This document shows positions 37,592 through 48,237 of a stretch of DNA of 64,000 bases, one piece after another; position 1 is the stretch's first letter; every line of letters begins with the position of its first letter. The DNA comes from CAWHXG01 sp963833235 (GTDB taxonomy: Bacteria > Pseudomonadota > Alphaproteobacteria > Rhodobacterales > Rhodobacteraceae), in NCBI GenBank assembly GCA_963833235.1, contig CAWHXG010000001.1, positions 930,001 through 994,000 of the forward strand. Reading direction: 5' to 3'. The notes under the pieces were generated by a model. It did no database searches. It saw nothing but the letters and a program-made list of their open reading frames with translations, and was not told the origin of the DNA. Position numbers and translations under genes: made by a program.

Positions 37592-37759
37592 GACGCCTCC
37601 CTGGCGGGTTCTGGGTTCAACCGCCGGGGCGCGGCCTTGCCAGGTGCGAGGTAGGTCGGAGCGGCGAGGCGCGCAAGGCGAAGCCGCCGCCCGGACCGCA
37701 CCCGCGCCATCGTCGCCGCCGGCCGCGGAAGCCTTCGTTCCCGCGAACGGCGACGCGGG

Positions 37760-39534
37760 TCAGCGCAGGCGCATGCCGTTGATGCTGAGGCTGCCTTCGG
37801 GCCCGGCGACGATGCGGCTTCGGAGGCTGCCGTCCGGCGCCATTGTGGCGAACATTCCCAGCATCATCCGCGCGCCCATCGCCTGTTCCGGGCTGACGAG
37901 GCCGGCGGCGACGATGGCGTCGATCAGCTGGGTCACGCCGGTCGCGTCGATGTCGAGGCTGCCTTCGGCCGCGTTCATGTCGGGCATGCCGAACGGCCCG
38001 CCCGCGCCGAGGGCCACCGCGCCGCTGGCCTGGGCCGTGGCGCCGCCGAAAGCCAGCGCCAGGGTATTCAGCCGCAGCGCCGTGGGCATGCGGCCCGGCA
38101 GGCCTTCGGGCGCGAGGGCCTGGGCGGCTGGATCGAGCGCGGCGATGTCGGCCTCGGCATCGAGGCTGAGCTGGCCGGGCGTGCGGGGCAGCGCGCCCTC
38201 GGGATCGAGCGCGGCCCAGAGCGCCTCGTCGAGCGCGAGATCGGCGATCTCGGCCGTCAGCCGGGCGGTCTGCGGAGGGGCCACCCCGCCTTCCGCCGGC
38301 GCTTCTGGCACCGCCACGGGCAGCGAGACGCCGAAGCCCATGGCCTCGGCGCTGAAGGCGACCTGCGGCAGGGGGATCCTGTCTCCGGCGATGCTGGCGG
38401 CCACGTCGCGGAGGCGCAGATCGCCCTCGATCCGCTCCGGCGTGGCGGTGAGGGTCGCGCGCGAGGACGCGCTGGAGGACCGGGTCTCGACGCTGCTGCC
38501 CTCGCCCGTCTGCCGCGAGAAGCTTTGGCCGGCGCCCGATGCCAGGAGGCCCTCGACGCGGAAGTCGAGCGGGCCCTCGGCGCCCTCCGGCGCGGGCAGG
38601 GCGAAGACATCGAGGTTGAGCGCCGCCTCGGTGCCGGCGCTGGCGCTGGACGAGGTGACCGCGTCGTCGGCATCGGCCAGCAGCACCCGGCTTTCCAGCG
38701 TGTCCGCCGCGAGGGTCAGATAGGCGACCCGGGCCGGCCCTTCGGGCGGTGCGCCGCCGGCGACGACACCGTCGGGGTCGGGTTGCAGGCCGGCCTCGAG
38801 CGACAGGGTGCCGAAGGTCACCGCGCCGTTGATCGCGGCCATGTCGGGGGGCAGGACCGGGCTGCGCGGCGCGTCGCCGTCCGGCGCCGGCTCGGCGACG
38901 CCGCCCTCGAGGGCGAGGCGTTCTGCGGCGAGGGTCAGCTCGAAAGGCAGGGTTTCGAGGCTGGGGGCTTCGCGGCGCAAGAGCGTGCCGCCGAGGCCGG
39001 TGGCATCGAGGCGCAGGCGCGCCGGTGCCGCGCGGCCGCCGAGAAGCACCGAGTTCCAGCGCCGCCCCGAAGTCCGGGGCGGACAGGCGCCACGGGCCGG
39101 CATCGGGCCCCCGGCGCGCGCCCCGCATCCTTGGCGGCTTCGGGCACCGTGACGGTGAGCGGCCCGCGGTCGAGGGCGACGCTGAGCTCCGTGCCGGGGC
39201 GTTCGCCACCGAGGCGGGTGAAGGCGGCTGACTGCCCGGGGGGGATCACGACGTCGATGGCCGAGGCTCCGGAGGGGGCCAGATCGAGGCGGTCGACGGC
39301 GAGGGTGAGGACGGTGCCGCCGCCGCCGGGGCCCTTCACGAGAACGTCGGTGAGCGCGAGGGCGGCGCCCGTACCGGCCGCTTCGGCGGCGGTGAGGGTG
39401 TAGCCTTCGGCCGCGAGCGCGGCCTGCCAGCCTTCCCAGACCGCGCGGGGATCGAGCTCGGCCGCGGCGGCGGCGGGCAGGCAGAGCAGGGCGAGCGCGA
39501 GGCGGCGGAAGCGCGGAAGGCGGAACGGCGACAT
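37760..39534 (-). CDS. DUF2125 exported protein (two frame breaks)
   Basis: A large secreted protein of the alphaproteobacterial DUF2125 family, function unknown. It begins MSPFRLPRFRRLALALLCLPAAAAAE (signal peptide), followed by DPRAVWEGWQAALAAEGYTLT, then long beta-strand-rich repeats of the type 'ALALTDVLVKGP...' and ends SLSINGMRLR. The fold pattern resembles AsmA-like or LPS-transport beta proteins, an inference. Three reading frames must be joined: jumps at about 39,100-39,118 and about 39,045-39,060. Removing two extra bases gives 590 residues, typical of the family. It is divergent from the SDR gene downstream of 39,600. Confidence 0.78.
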
Positions 39535-39683
39535 GGGGGCTGGTCCTTGCAGGAGGGCGGTTTCGCGGCCCGGGGGGGAACGCGTGCCGGGGCGTTGCGG
39601 TTGCCGGGCGGTTGGGCGACATTGCTGCCATTTGGCGGCCTTTGATGGCAGAGTGCCGCAAGCGTGCAGAGCAGGGAAGTCCG

Positions 39684-40436
39684 ATGGAAGAATTGACCGG
39701 TAAAACCGTGCTGATCACCGGGGCGAGCCGCGGGATCGGCGCCGCCGCGGCGCGGGCCTTCGCCGCGGCCGGCGCACGGGTGGTGCTGACGGCGCGGAGC
39801 CGCGAGGCGATCGCCGATCTGGCGGGCGAGATCGGCGACGCGGCGCTGGCCATTCCCTGCGACGTGTCGCGGTTCTGGGAGGTGGAGGCCGCGGTGCAGG
39901 CGGCGGTGACCACGTTCGGCTCGCTCGACGTGATGGTGAACAACGCGGGCGTGATCACGCCCATCGCCTCGCTCGCGGAGGCGGACCCCGAGGAGTGGGG
40001 CAAGGGCGTGGACATCAACCTCAAGGGGGTGTTCCACGGGATGCGGGCGGCCTTGCCGGTGATGCTGGCGGCGCGGGGCGGCACGATCCTGACCGTCTCT
40101 TCCGGTGCTGCGAGCCATGCGCTGGAGGGCTGGAGCCAGTATTGCGCGGCCAAGGCGGGGGCGGCGATGCTGACCCGCTGCGCGGACGTGGAGGGCCGTG
40201 GCGGCGGGGTGCGGGCGATCGGGCTGTCGCCGGGGACGGTGGCGACCGAGATGCAGGTGACAATCCGCGAGAGCGGGGTGAACGCGGTGAGCCGGCTCGA
40301 TCCGTCGGCGCATATTCCCGCGGATTGGGCGGGGCGGGCGCTGGTATGGCTGGCGACGAAGGCGGCGGACGATCTGGTGGGGACCGAGGTGGCCCTGCGC
40401 GATCCGGCGATCCGCAAGCGGGTCGGGCTGGTCTGA
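39684..40436 (+). CDS. Short-chain dehydrogenase/reductase (SDR)
   Basis: A 250-residue NAD(P)-dependent oxidoreductase of the classical SDR family. Visible motifs: TGASRGIG (cofactor, about residues 13-20), NNAG (about 87-90), the catalytic Ser in VSSGAASHA and YCAAK (Tyr and Lys). Position 38 in ARVVLTARSR suggests NADP preference because of the Arg after the second strand, an inference. The start ATG 39684 (MEELTGKTVLITGASRG) is preceded by AGGGAAG. No pathway neighbours point to the substrate; it is divergent from DUF2125. Confidence 0.88.
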   Translation: MEELTGKTVLITGASRGIGAAAARAFAAAGARVVLTARSREAIADLAGEIGDAALAIPCDVSRFWEVEAAVQAAVTTFGSLDVMVNNAGVITPIASLAEADPEEWGKGVDINLKGVFHGMRAALPVMLAARGGTILTVSSGAASHALEGWSQYCAAKAGAAMLTRCADVEGRGGGVRAIGLSPGTVATEMQVTIRESGVNAVSRLDPSAHIPADWAGRALVWLATKAADDLVGTEVALRDPAIRKRVGLV

Positions 40437-40572
40437 GGCGGGCCCCCGGGGGCTGCCATTCCGGGAGGCTGGCCAAGCGGCGCCTGCTGGCGCAGGCATT
40501 CCGGTTCTTCCCACACCGGCCTGCGGCCGGCGCGGGGCCCGCCGCCCGGTTCCGCGGGCGCGCCCCGGGCCC

Positions 40573-40890
40573 TCAGCGTTTGCGCCTTGGGCCGGAGGTG
40601 CGGGCGTGGAAGTCCGGCGGACGGCGGGACACCCAGGCGACGAAGCGCTGCAGGCGGGGATGGGCGCGCAGGGCCGCGATGCTGGCATAGGCGCGGGCGA
40701 GTTCCGTCTCGGTCAGGGTGGCGTGGATCTCGTTGTGGCAGATCTGGTGCAGCCGCACGGTGGGTCCGCCCTTGCCGCCGCGCAGTTTCGGGGTCAGGTG
40801 ATGCAGGCTCTGGCGGGCGCCCGGCGGGATCGGGCGGCCGCAGAGCGGGCAGATCGGGGCGGCGGCGTCGTGTGGCTGGAAGCGGGGCAT
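40573..40890 (-). CDS. HNH endonuclease-type protein
   Basis: A small 105-residue protein with one HNH nuclease domain: CPLCGRPI (zinc knuckle), SLHHLTPKLRGGKGG (first His pair) and LHQICHNEIHATL (Asn/His, second knuckle). The start MPRFQPHDAAAPICPLCGRP at 40890 fits the domain boundary. Stand-alone HNH proteins like this are widespread in alphaproteobacterial chromosomes, with uncertain roles; no phage or restriction genes flank it. It is divergent from the flavoprotein gene, starts 23 bp apart. Confidence 0.82.
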   Translation of the reverse strand: MPRFQPHDAAAPICPLCGRPIPPGARQSLHHLTPKLRGGKGGPTVRLHQICHNEIHATLTETELARAYASIAALRAHPRLQRFVAWVSRRPPDFHARTSGPRRKR

Positions 40891-40912
40891 CGCCCGGCAA
40901 GGATGGCGTGGA

Positions 40913-42249
40913 ATGGCGACGGGGCAAGACGGGACGTCACGGAGGACGGTGCGGGCGCTGGTGATCGGCGGCGGCCCGGCGGGGCTGGCGGCGGCCGATG
41001 CGCTGGCCGGGCGCGGCGTGCCGGTGCTGCTGGCGGAGGGCAAGCCTTCGATCGGGCGGAAGTTCCTGATGGCGGGCAAGTCCGGGCTGAACCTGACCAA
41101 GGCGGAGGCGCAGGACGCGTTCGTCGCGGCCTACGCAGAGGCGGCGGACTGGCTGGCGCCGATGCTGGCCCGCTCCGGTCCGGTGCGGGTGCGCGATTGG
41201 GCCGAGGAGTTGGGGCAGGCGGTGTTCACCGGCTCCTCCGGGCGGGTCTTTCCGGTGGCGATGAAGGCCTCGCCGCTGCTGCGCGCCTGGGCGGCGCGGC
41301 TGGCGGCGGCGGGCGTGGAGACGCGGACGCGCTGGCGCTGGACGGGCCGGAGCGGCGACGGGGCGGCCTGCTTCGCCACGCCGGAGGGGGCGGTGGAGAT
41401 CGCGTCGGAGGCGACCGTGCTGGCGATGGGCGGGGCGAGCTGGGCGCGGCTGGGCTCCGACGGGGCGTGGGCTGAGCTCATTGGCGAGGACGTGGTGCTG
41501 GCGCCGTTCCGGCCGGCCAATGCCGGGCTGGCGGTGGACTGGTCGCCCCACATGGCGCGGCATTTCGGGACGCCGGTGAAGGCGGCGGAGCTGATCGCCG
41601 GCGGTGTGCGGCATCGCGGCGAGTTCGTGATCTCGGCGCGGGGCCTGGAGGGCGGCGGCATCTATGCGGCCAGCCGGGCTGCGCGAGGGCGCGGCGTTGG
41701 CGCTGGACCTCGTGCCGGGGCGGAGCGCGGCGGAGGCGGCCACGCGGCTAGCCCGGCGGCGCGGCAAGGCGAGCCTTTCCAACCACCTGCGCCGGACCTT
41801 GCGGCTGGACCCGGCACGGACGGCGCTCTTGCAGGGAGGGAGCGCCGGCCGCTGCCCGAGGGGCCGGAGGCGCTGGCGGCCCGGTATCAGGGCGCTGCCG
41901 GGGCGCCACGCCGGGTTGCGGCCGATGGACGAGGCGATCTCGACCGCCGGGGGGATCCGGCGCGAGGCGGTGGACCGCGGTCTGATGCTGCGCGCCCGGC
42001 CCGGCGTGTTCGCGGCCGGCGAGATGCTGGACTGGGAGGCGCCGACGGGCGGCTACCTGATCACCGGCTGCCTGGCCACGGGCCGCTGGGCCGGGGCTGG
42101 CGGCGGCGGACTGGCTTGGCGCGACCGTGGAGCATGGCGCGGGCGCCCCCGGGGCCGAAGCGGAAGCCCCCGCCGAGACCGGCGCGGAAGCTCCCGCCGC
42201 GACCGGCGCGGAAGCCCCCGCCGCGACCGAGGCGGTCGACGGCGCCTGA
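40913..42249 (+). CDS. BaiN/HI0933-like FAD-dependent oxidoreductase (frame disrupted)
   Basis: A flavoprotein of the HI0933/BaiN family. The N-terminal FAD fold is RALVIGGGPAGLAAADALAGRGVPVLLAEG, followed by GRKFLMAGKSGLNLTKAE, which is diagnostic. The rest is spread over frames: a jump near 41675 leads to GLREGAALALDLVPGRSAAEAATRLARRRGK, others near 41,850-41,890, then GVFAAGEMLDWEAPTGGYLITGCLATG. A last jump near 42,105 leads to DWLGATVEHGAGAPG and an Ala/Glu/Pro-rich tail ending DGA at TGA 42247-42249. The tail contains three copies of EAPAATGA-type repeats and is unusual for the family. Physiological substrate unknown. Confidence 0.78.
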
Positions 42250-42896
42250 CGGGCAGGCGCTGGGCGGCAGGCGCGCCGGAGGCGACGGCTGGCGATCCCG
42301 CCCGGGCCGCGGCGCGCCGGAAGGCCGGGCGGTCGCGCATCGCGTGCACCCAGTCGGCCAATGGTTGCGGCGGCGCGGGAAACTTCGCGGCGACCCCCCA
42401 GCCGAGGCAATGGGCGGCCAGAAGATCGGGATCGTGGGCGCATCGCCGGCGAGATAGGGCGCGTCCGCCAGACGCTCCTCCAGGCGGGCCAGGGTGCGGG
42501 GTATTTCGATCTCAGGGTCGCCTTGATCTCGGGCACGCGCTGCTCGGGCGGCAGGCCGAAGCTGTGCTTCGCCGCGGCCCACAGCAGCGCGTCCATGTCG
42601 TCGATCAGCCAGAGGGTCGTCGCGTCCTGCGCCGCACGGGCGAGGCTGCCGGCGGGATGGGTGAAGGCGACGTGCCGGTCGGCCAGAAAGGTCATGATCG
42701 CGACGCTGTCGGCAATCGTGTGGGCCGCGCCCGCATCTTCCACGACCAGAACCGGGATCTTGCCGCCTGGGCTGTATCGCATCGCCTCCTGCTGCGCGGC
42801 AGCGCATCGATATGGCGATAGTCGAGGCCAAGCTCTTCGAGCATCCAGAGCACCCGCATGGCGCGGCTTCTGGCGGTTCCGACGAGGGTGTACATC
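42053..42896 (-). CDS. Glutathione S-transferase-like protein (frame disrupted, end uncertain)
   Basis: A GST-type protein. The N-terminal thioredoxin-like domain starts MYTLVGTARSRAMRVLWMLEELGLDYRHIDALP at 42896, sharing one base with the holA stop, and continues in another frame as MRYSPGGKIPVLVVEDAGAAHTIADSVAIMTFLADRH; the helical domain is TLWLIDDMDALLWAAAKHSFGLPPEQR, LARLEERLADAPYLAGDAPTI, and LADWVHAMRDRPAFRRA. Jumps occur near 42,785, 42,515 and 42,430. The expected length of about 220 residues is reached near 42,240, antisense to the repeat tail of the flavoprotein, but the frame stays open to 42053; which stop is real cannot be told. Confidence 0.7.
42163..42234 (+). repeat. 24-bp tandem repeat in the flavoprotein tail
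   Basis: Three near-identical 24-bp units (42163-42186, 42187-42210, 42211-42234) encode EAPAATGA-like octapeptides in the flavoprotein's terminal tail. Units differ at a few positions. The opposite strand is open and may form the end of the convergent GST gene. Confidence 0.8.
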
Positions 42897-43914
42897 AGCG
42901 GCGTCCCATATAGGCCATGCGGATCAGCATGCGTTCGGCCGAGGCCATGGCGGGCGGCGGGCGACCCATCGCAGGGCCACGTCGGGATCGAGGACGACGC
43001 GCATCGCCTCCTCCACCGTGGGCCGCTCCAATTGCGGGCGACCGAGAGGAGCCTGTCGCGCCGCGGGCCGTAGGCCGGCGGGCGCAGGCGGTTCACGCCC
43101 TCCGACGCACCGGCGGGATGGGTGATCACGGCGTGGAGCTGGCGCAGGGCGCGGGTGGCGGCGATGCAGATGGCCACGGCCTGGACCCCCTGCGCCTGCA
43201 GCCGCCGCAGGAGCGGCCCGATGGCCTGGGGCTGGCCGCCGGTCGCGGCCTCGATCAGCGCGTCGAGGGCGGCCTCGGTCGAGGCGGGCGCGATGGCGGC
43301 GATATCCTCGGACGAGACGGGGCCGCCGTCGCCGATCTTGTAGAGCGCGAGCTTCTCGACCGTCTGGGCGAAGTCGCCGGGATCGAGCTGTGCGGCCAGC
43401 GCGCCCATTTCGGCGAGCGCGGGGCGGGCACGTCGGCGAGCCCGGCGGCGGCGAGTTGCCGGGCGACCTCTTCGCGCCCGGGTGCGTCGGCGTAGATCCC
43501 CGCGGCGTAGGCCGTGGGATGATCCTCGAAGAGCTTGCGGAGCTTGGCGCGCGGGGTGAGCTGCCCGGCGGTGACGATGAGCTGCGCGTCGCCGGGCGAC
43601 CAGGCGCCGAGGGCCAGCGCCACGGCGGCCGCCTGCGCGTCGCCGGCCCCGTCGAGCAGCACGGCGCGGGGGCCGGGGAAGAAGCTGCGGGCGCGCAGGG
43701 CATCGCCGAGGGCGGCGGGATCGCCGCGCAGCTCGCCGGGCGCGATGCGGGTGAGGCGCATCTCGGCCGGGCCTTCGGGGCCGATGAGGGCGGCGATGAC
43801 CTGCTGGCGGCGCAACGCGATGCGCATCGCGTCGGGGCCGTAGAGCAGCAGGCCGGCGCGCCTGGGGTCGGGCCGCGCGGCATAGGCGGCGACGTCGCGG
43901 GTGGCGAGCTTCAT
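42896..43914 (-). CDS. holA: DNA polymerase III delta subunit HolA (frame disrupted)
   Basis: HolA opens the sliding clamp within the clamp-loader complex. The N terminus MKLATRDVAAYAARPDPRRAGLLLYGPDAMRIALRRQQVIAALIG is typical of Rhodobacterales HolA. The remainder, in other frames, has ALAEMGALAAQLDPGDFAQTVEKLALYKIGD, the lid and collar regions (TGGQPQAIGPLLRRLQAQGVQAVAI) and the end PTVEEAMRVVLDPDVALR to a TGA overlapping the GST start. Jumps lie near 43,430, 43,035 and 42,965. The repaired length would be about 338 residues. It is essential in bacteria, so the breaks are most likely sequence errors. Gene order leuS-lptE-holA supports the call. Confidence 0.88.
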
Positions 43915-43990
43915 CGGGCGCGGGTTGTCGGCAGGGCCGGGGCCGTGGCCGATGATGGTGCGAAGACCGGAGCCTGGGCGGCCGGGCCGG

Positions 43991-44509
43991 TCATGCGGCG
44001 CCTGCGGCGGAGAGGCCGGGCGCGACCAGCAGGTTGGCGACGATCCTGTCGGCGAGGATCACCGCGAGGCGGGCGAAGGCATCGCGCTCGGCGGTCCGCC
44101 GTGGCGACGGAGGTGCCGGTGGCGGAATAGCTGGTGAAGGCCTGCACGCGCCCCTCGGCAAGCGCCGCCGCGCCGCCGAGGGGCGCCAGGGCATAGCGCG
44201 CGGTGCCGATCAGGTTGAAGCGGTTGATCTCCTGCGCGGTGGTGATGGCGACCTGCTCGCTTTCGGTGTCGAGCGTGAAGCTCAGCCGGTAGGCGGGGAG
44301 AGCGGCGGGCCGAGCCTGTCCTGCAGTTGCTGGGCGAGGTCGAAGGCGCCGGCATCGTTGGGCGGCGGTTCGATCTCGACCGCGTTGTCGAGCGCCCGGC
44401 CGCGCCCGCCGGGGCCGTAGACGGGGGCGAAGCCGCAGGCGGCGGCGGGCAGGGCCGCGAGCCCGGCCAGCGCCGCGCGGCGGGAGAGGGCGCCCTCAGA
44501 CGACGACAT
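43991..44509 (-). CDS. lptE: LPS-assembly lipoprotein LptE (frame disrupted)
   Basis: LptE plugs the LptD barrel that inserts LPS in the outer membrane. The N terminus MSSSEGALSRRAALAGLAALPAAACGFAPVYG has a lipobox-type signal (PAAAC, lipidated Cys), then RALDNAVEIEPPPNDAGAFDLAQQLQDRLG. After a two-base shift near 44,290 the chain continues YRLSFTLDTESEQVAITTAQEINRFNLIGTARYAL, and after a one-base shift near 44,100 ends RDAFARLAVILADRIVANLLVAPGLSAAGAA. Repaired, it has 171 residues. The start lies within the last codons of leuS (14-bp overlap). Position between leuS and holA is the standard one. Confidence 0.87.
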
Positions 44510-47143
44510 TGACGATGCGCCCGGGCACGACGATCAGCTTGCGCGGGGCGGCCCCGCCGAGGGCGCGCTGCACGGCGGCATCGGCCAGCGCCATCGCCTC
44601 GACGGCGGCGGTGCGGTCTTCGGCGACGCTGATCTCGGAGCGGCGCTTGCCGTTGATCTGGATGGGCAGGGTGACGGTTTCCTCGACGAGGAGCGCCGGG
44701 TCGGGCTTGGGCCAGGGGGCGGTGGCGCAGAGGCCGAACCGCCGGCCATGGCCCAGACGTCTTCGGCCAGGTGCGGGGTCATCGGGGCCGTGAGCTGGGC
44801 CAGGGTACGCAGCGCCGCGCGGCGGGCCTTGGGGCCGGCGGCGGATTTCTGGATCGCGGCGGTGAGCTCGTAGAGGCGGGCGACGGCGGTGTTAAAGGCG
44901 AAGCCGTCGATGCCGGCGGTGACGTCGCGGACGGCGCGGGCGACCTCGCGGGCGAGCGCGTCGTCGGCCTCTACATCTGGCCCTGCTTCGCCGGCGGGGG
45001 GCCGGGCCTCCTCGGAGCCCCTGCGGGGGCCGCCTCGTCGGCCCGCTGGCGGACGTCGTCCGCCAGGCGCCACACCCGGGCGAGGTGCTTGTGGGCGGCC
45101 TCGGCGCCGGCGGCCGTCCATTCCACGTCGCGTTCGGGCGGGCTGTCGGAGAGCATGAACCAGCGGGCCGTGTCGGCGCCGAAGCGGGCGATGATGGCCA
45201 CGGGGTCGACGACGTTCTTCTTGGACTTGGACATCTTGATCGAGGGGCCGATGTCGACCGGGGTGCCGTCTGCAAGGGCGGGGCCCGCGTCGCCTTGGGC
45301 GATCTCTTCGGGGAGGTGCCAGATGCGGCGGTTGCTGCTGGTCGGATCGGCGGTGGAATAGGTCTCGTGGGTGACCATGCCTTGCGTGAAGAGCGCGTTG
45401 AACGGCTCGATGGCCGCTCCCGGCAGATGCCCGCAGAGATGCATCGCGCGGGCGAAGAAGCGGGAATAGAGCAGGTGCAGGATCGCGTGCTCGACGCCGC
45501 CGATATACTGGTCGACGTTCATCCAGTAGGCGGCGTCGGCCATGTCGGTGGGCGTCGCGGCGTGCGGCGCGGTGAAGCGGGCGTAGTACCACGAGCTGTC
45601 CACGAACGTGTCCATCGTGTCGGTCTCGCGGCGGGCCGGGGCGCCGCAGGCCGGGCAGGGCACGTCGCGCCAGGTGGGATGCCGGTCGAGCGGGTTGCCG
45701 GGCTGGTCGAAGCTGACGTCGTACGGCAGCTCGACGGGCAGGTTCTCCTTGCGCTCGGCCACGACACCGCACGTGTCGCAATGCACCACGGGGATCGGGC
45801 AGCCCCAGTAGCGCTGGCGGGACAGGCCCCAGTCGCGCAGGCGGTACTGGGTGGTGCCGGTGCCCCAGCCCTCGGCCTCGGCCCTGGCGATGGTTGCCTC
45901 GATGGCCTCGGCGCCGGTGGCGACGTCGAGCCCGGCGAAATGGTCGATCCAGCGCACCGGCTGGTCCTTCGGCGGGACGAAGGCGGTGTCGGTCACCGCT
46001 GCGGGATCCTCGAGTGCCAGGAACGTGTCGATCACCGGCAGGCCGTACTTGCGTGCGAAATCGAGGTCGCGCTGGTCGTGGGCCGGGCAGCCGAAGACGG
46101 CGCCGGTGCCGTAGTCCATCAGGATGAAGTTGGCGATCCAGACCGGCAGGGTCGCGCCGGGGTTCAGCGGGTGCGCGCACGGTCAGGCCGGTGTCGAGCC
46201 CCCGCTTCTCGGCGGTCTCCATCGCGTCTTCGGACGTGCCGCTGCGGCGGCAGGCCTGCACGAAGCGGGCCACGTCGCGGTTCTCGGCCTCCAGCGCCTT
46301 CGCGAGCGGATGGTCGGGCGAGATGCCCACGAAGCTCGCGCCCTTCAGGGTGTCGGGGCGGGTGGTGTAGACCTCGACGCTTTCGATCCCGTGCACGGGC
46401 GCCGCGAGATCGAAGGCAAAGCGCAGGCCGCGGGAGCGGCCGATCCAGTTCGCCTGCATCGTGCGGACCTTCTCGGGCCAGGCGGTGAGCCCGTCCAGCG
46501 CCTCCAGAAGCTCTTCGGCGTGGTCCGAGATGCGGAAGAACCATTGGGTGAGCGCGCGGCGTTCCACCGGCGCGCCGGAGCGCCAGCCGCAGCCGTCGAT
46601 CACCTGCTCGTTGGCGAGTACGGTCATGTCGACCGGATCCCAGTTCACCACCGCCTCCTTGCGGTAGACGAGGCCCTTGGCGAGGAAATCGAGGAAGAGC
46701 GCCTGCTGCTGGCCATAGTATTCCGGATCGCAGGTAGCGAATTCGCGCGACCAGTCGATGGAAAAGCCGAGCGGCTTCATCTGGCCGCGCATCTCGGCGA
46801 TGTTGGCATAGGTCCAGTCGGCCGGATGGCCGCCGCTTGCCATCGCGGCGTTCTCGGCCGGCATTCCGAACGCGTCCCACCCCATCGGGTGCAGCACGTT
46901 GTGGCCGGTGGCCAGCTTGTAGCGCGCGATCACGTCGCCCATCGTGTAGTTGCGCACGTGGCCGATATGGATGCGCCCGGACGGATAGGGAAACATCTCG
47001 AGCACGTAGTATTTCGGGCGGCTCTCGTCGCGGCGGGCGGCGAAGATGCCGGCCTCGTCCCAGACGGCCTGCCAGTGGGGCTCGATCGTCGCCGCGTCGT
47101 AGCGCATGGCGCGATCCGTCTGCGGGGCATCCTTGGCGGCCAT
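44496..47143 (-). CDS. leuS: Leucyl-tRNA synthetase (frame disrupted)
   Basis: LeuRS charges tRNA-Leu and edits mischarged products. The class I signatures are present: FPYPSGRIHIGHVRNYTMGD (HIGH) and GPSIKMSKSKKNVVDP (KMSKS). The editing domain includes VYTTRPDTLKGASFVGISPDHPLA, and the zinc or leucine-specific inserts follow. Jumps near 46,170 (one extra base in GTGCGCGCACC), 45,020 and 44,735 break the frame; pieces then end VVPGRIVNVVV at the TGA 44498-44496. The start at 47143 (MAAKDAPQTDRAMRYDAATIEPHWQ) has GGAGGAG upstream; ATG 47107 is the alternative. About 880 residues when repaired. LeuRS is essential, so errors in the sequence are the likely cause. Confidence 0.92.
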
Positions 47144-47166
47144 GGCGCGGGGCTCCTCCGGGCCGG

Positions 47167-47784
47167 TCAGAGGCGGCCGTCGCGGATGCGCAGCTGCCGC
47201 GCGCGGGTGAGGATCGCATCCTCGACCGCGCGGGTGGTCGCCGGCGCCGCCGGGCCGGAGCGGGTCATCAGCGCGACGTTCAGGGCGCGGGCATCGAGCG
47301 CCGGGTCCTGCACGTAGATCGTGGCGCGGTAGGCGCGGCCGCCGCCGGGCGGGGTGCCGTAGCCCGTGACGAGGACGCCCGAGAACGGATCGGCGGATTC
47401 GATGGGGAGGAAATCGAGCACCTGCATCGAGGCGACCCAGAGATACTTGTTCACCTCGAGCGTGACGTTGGGATCGTCGTTGTTGGTGAAGAGATCGAAG
47501 AGCGTGCTGGTCTGCGACCCGGTCGCGGAGCCGCCGACCACATCGTCGCCGCCAAGCCCGCCGACGGGGTTGATGATGCCCCCCTGGGAGCGCGGATCGG
47601 TGCGTTCGCCGCCCGTGGCGGTCGGCGCCGTGGCGACCGGGCGGCTGGCGCCGCGCTGGCCGCCGATCCCGAACGTGCCGCAGCCGGCAAGAACGACACA
47701 TCCCGCCAGGCCCAGCATCGCCGGGAGCCGCGCCGACGCCCGGCGCCCGCGCTTTCGGCCGTGTGATCGCGTCGGTCCCGTCAT
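47167..47784 (-). CDS. DUF3576 lipoprotein
   Basis: A 205-residue outer-membrane or periplasmic lipoprotein of the DUF3576 family, function unknown. The start MTGPTRSHGRKRGRRASARLPAMLGLAGCVVLAGCGTFG at 47784 gives a long basic region, one hydrophobic segment and a lipobox LAGC. The conserved domain includes VNKYLWVASMQVLDFLPIESADPFSGVLVTGYGTPPG and YRATIYVQDPALDARALNVAL. It lies 23 bp upstream of leuS on the same strand; DUF3576-leuS-lptE-holA is a common alphaproteobacterial order. An envelope-stability role is suggested by these neighbours only. Confidence 0.88.
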   Translation of the reverse strand: MTGPTRSHGRKRGRRASARLPAMLGLAGCVVLAGCGTFGIGGQRGASRPVATAPTATGGERTDPRSQGGIINPVGGLGGDDVVGGSATGSQTSTLFDLFTNNDDPNVTLEVNKYLWVASMQVLDFLPIESADPFSGVLVTGYGTPPGGGRAYRATIYVQDPALDARALNVALMTRSGPAAPATTRAVEDAILTRARQLRIRDGRL

Positions 47785-48237
47785 CGCCTCGCCCCCGATC
47801 GACCGGCGGAGATACCCGCGGCCGTTCCTGCGGCGGAGTGGTAGACGAGCGGCGCGATCCTCACAAGTCCGGGCGGGGCGGGTGGCGGCGGGTTGCATGC
47901 CGCGGCGGCCCCCCCTCCCCGCCCGCGCGGGGTTTTCGTGGAATGGCTCCCGCCGGGGCGGTCGGGGCGCTCTGGATCCCGGCAGATACCGCCGACGCGC
48001 TCCCGATGCGCGGGGGCCTCCGCGAGGTTGCGCAACCGCCGGTTGACGTAGCGACGCGGCCGACCGGAAGCGCATCGGAGGGCCTTCGGAGCCGGTGTGG
48101 CAAAGCTGCACCTATCGAGGGCGCTTTTCCGCGGGCCCGTCCGGGGGCGGTTGTTTTCGCGGCTCGAAAGTCTGAAAGAGGGTCAACTCAGGCCGGGTGC
48201 TCCCGCTTGGGGACCACCTTAATCTACGAGGGAAACG
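47785..48237. other. Divergent intergenic region upstream of the porin
   Basis: About 450 bp between the DUF3576 gene (minus) and the porin gene (plus). I found no gene. A 13-bp perfect palindrome CAACCG-C-CGGTTG lies at 48033-48045. No convincing -35/-10 pair was identified, although a long leader is common for abundant porins. GAGGGAAACG just before the ATG is the porin's ribosome-binding site. Confidence 0.5.
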
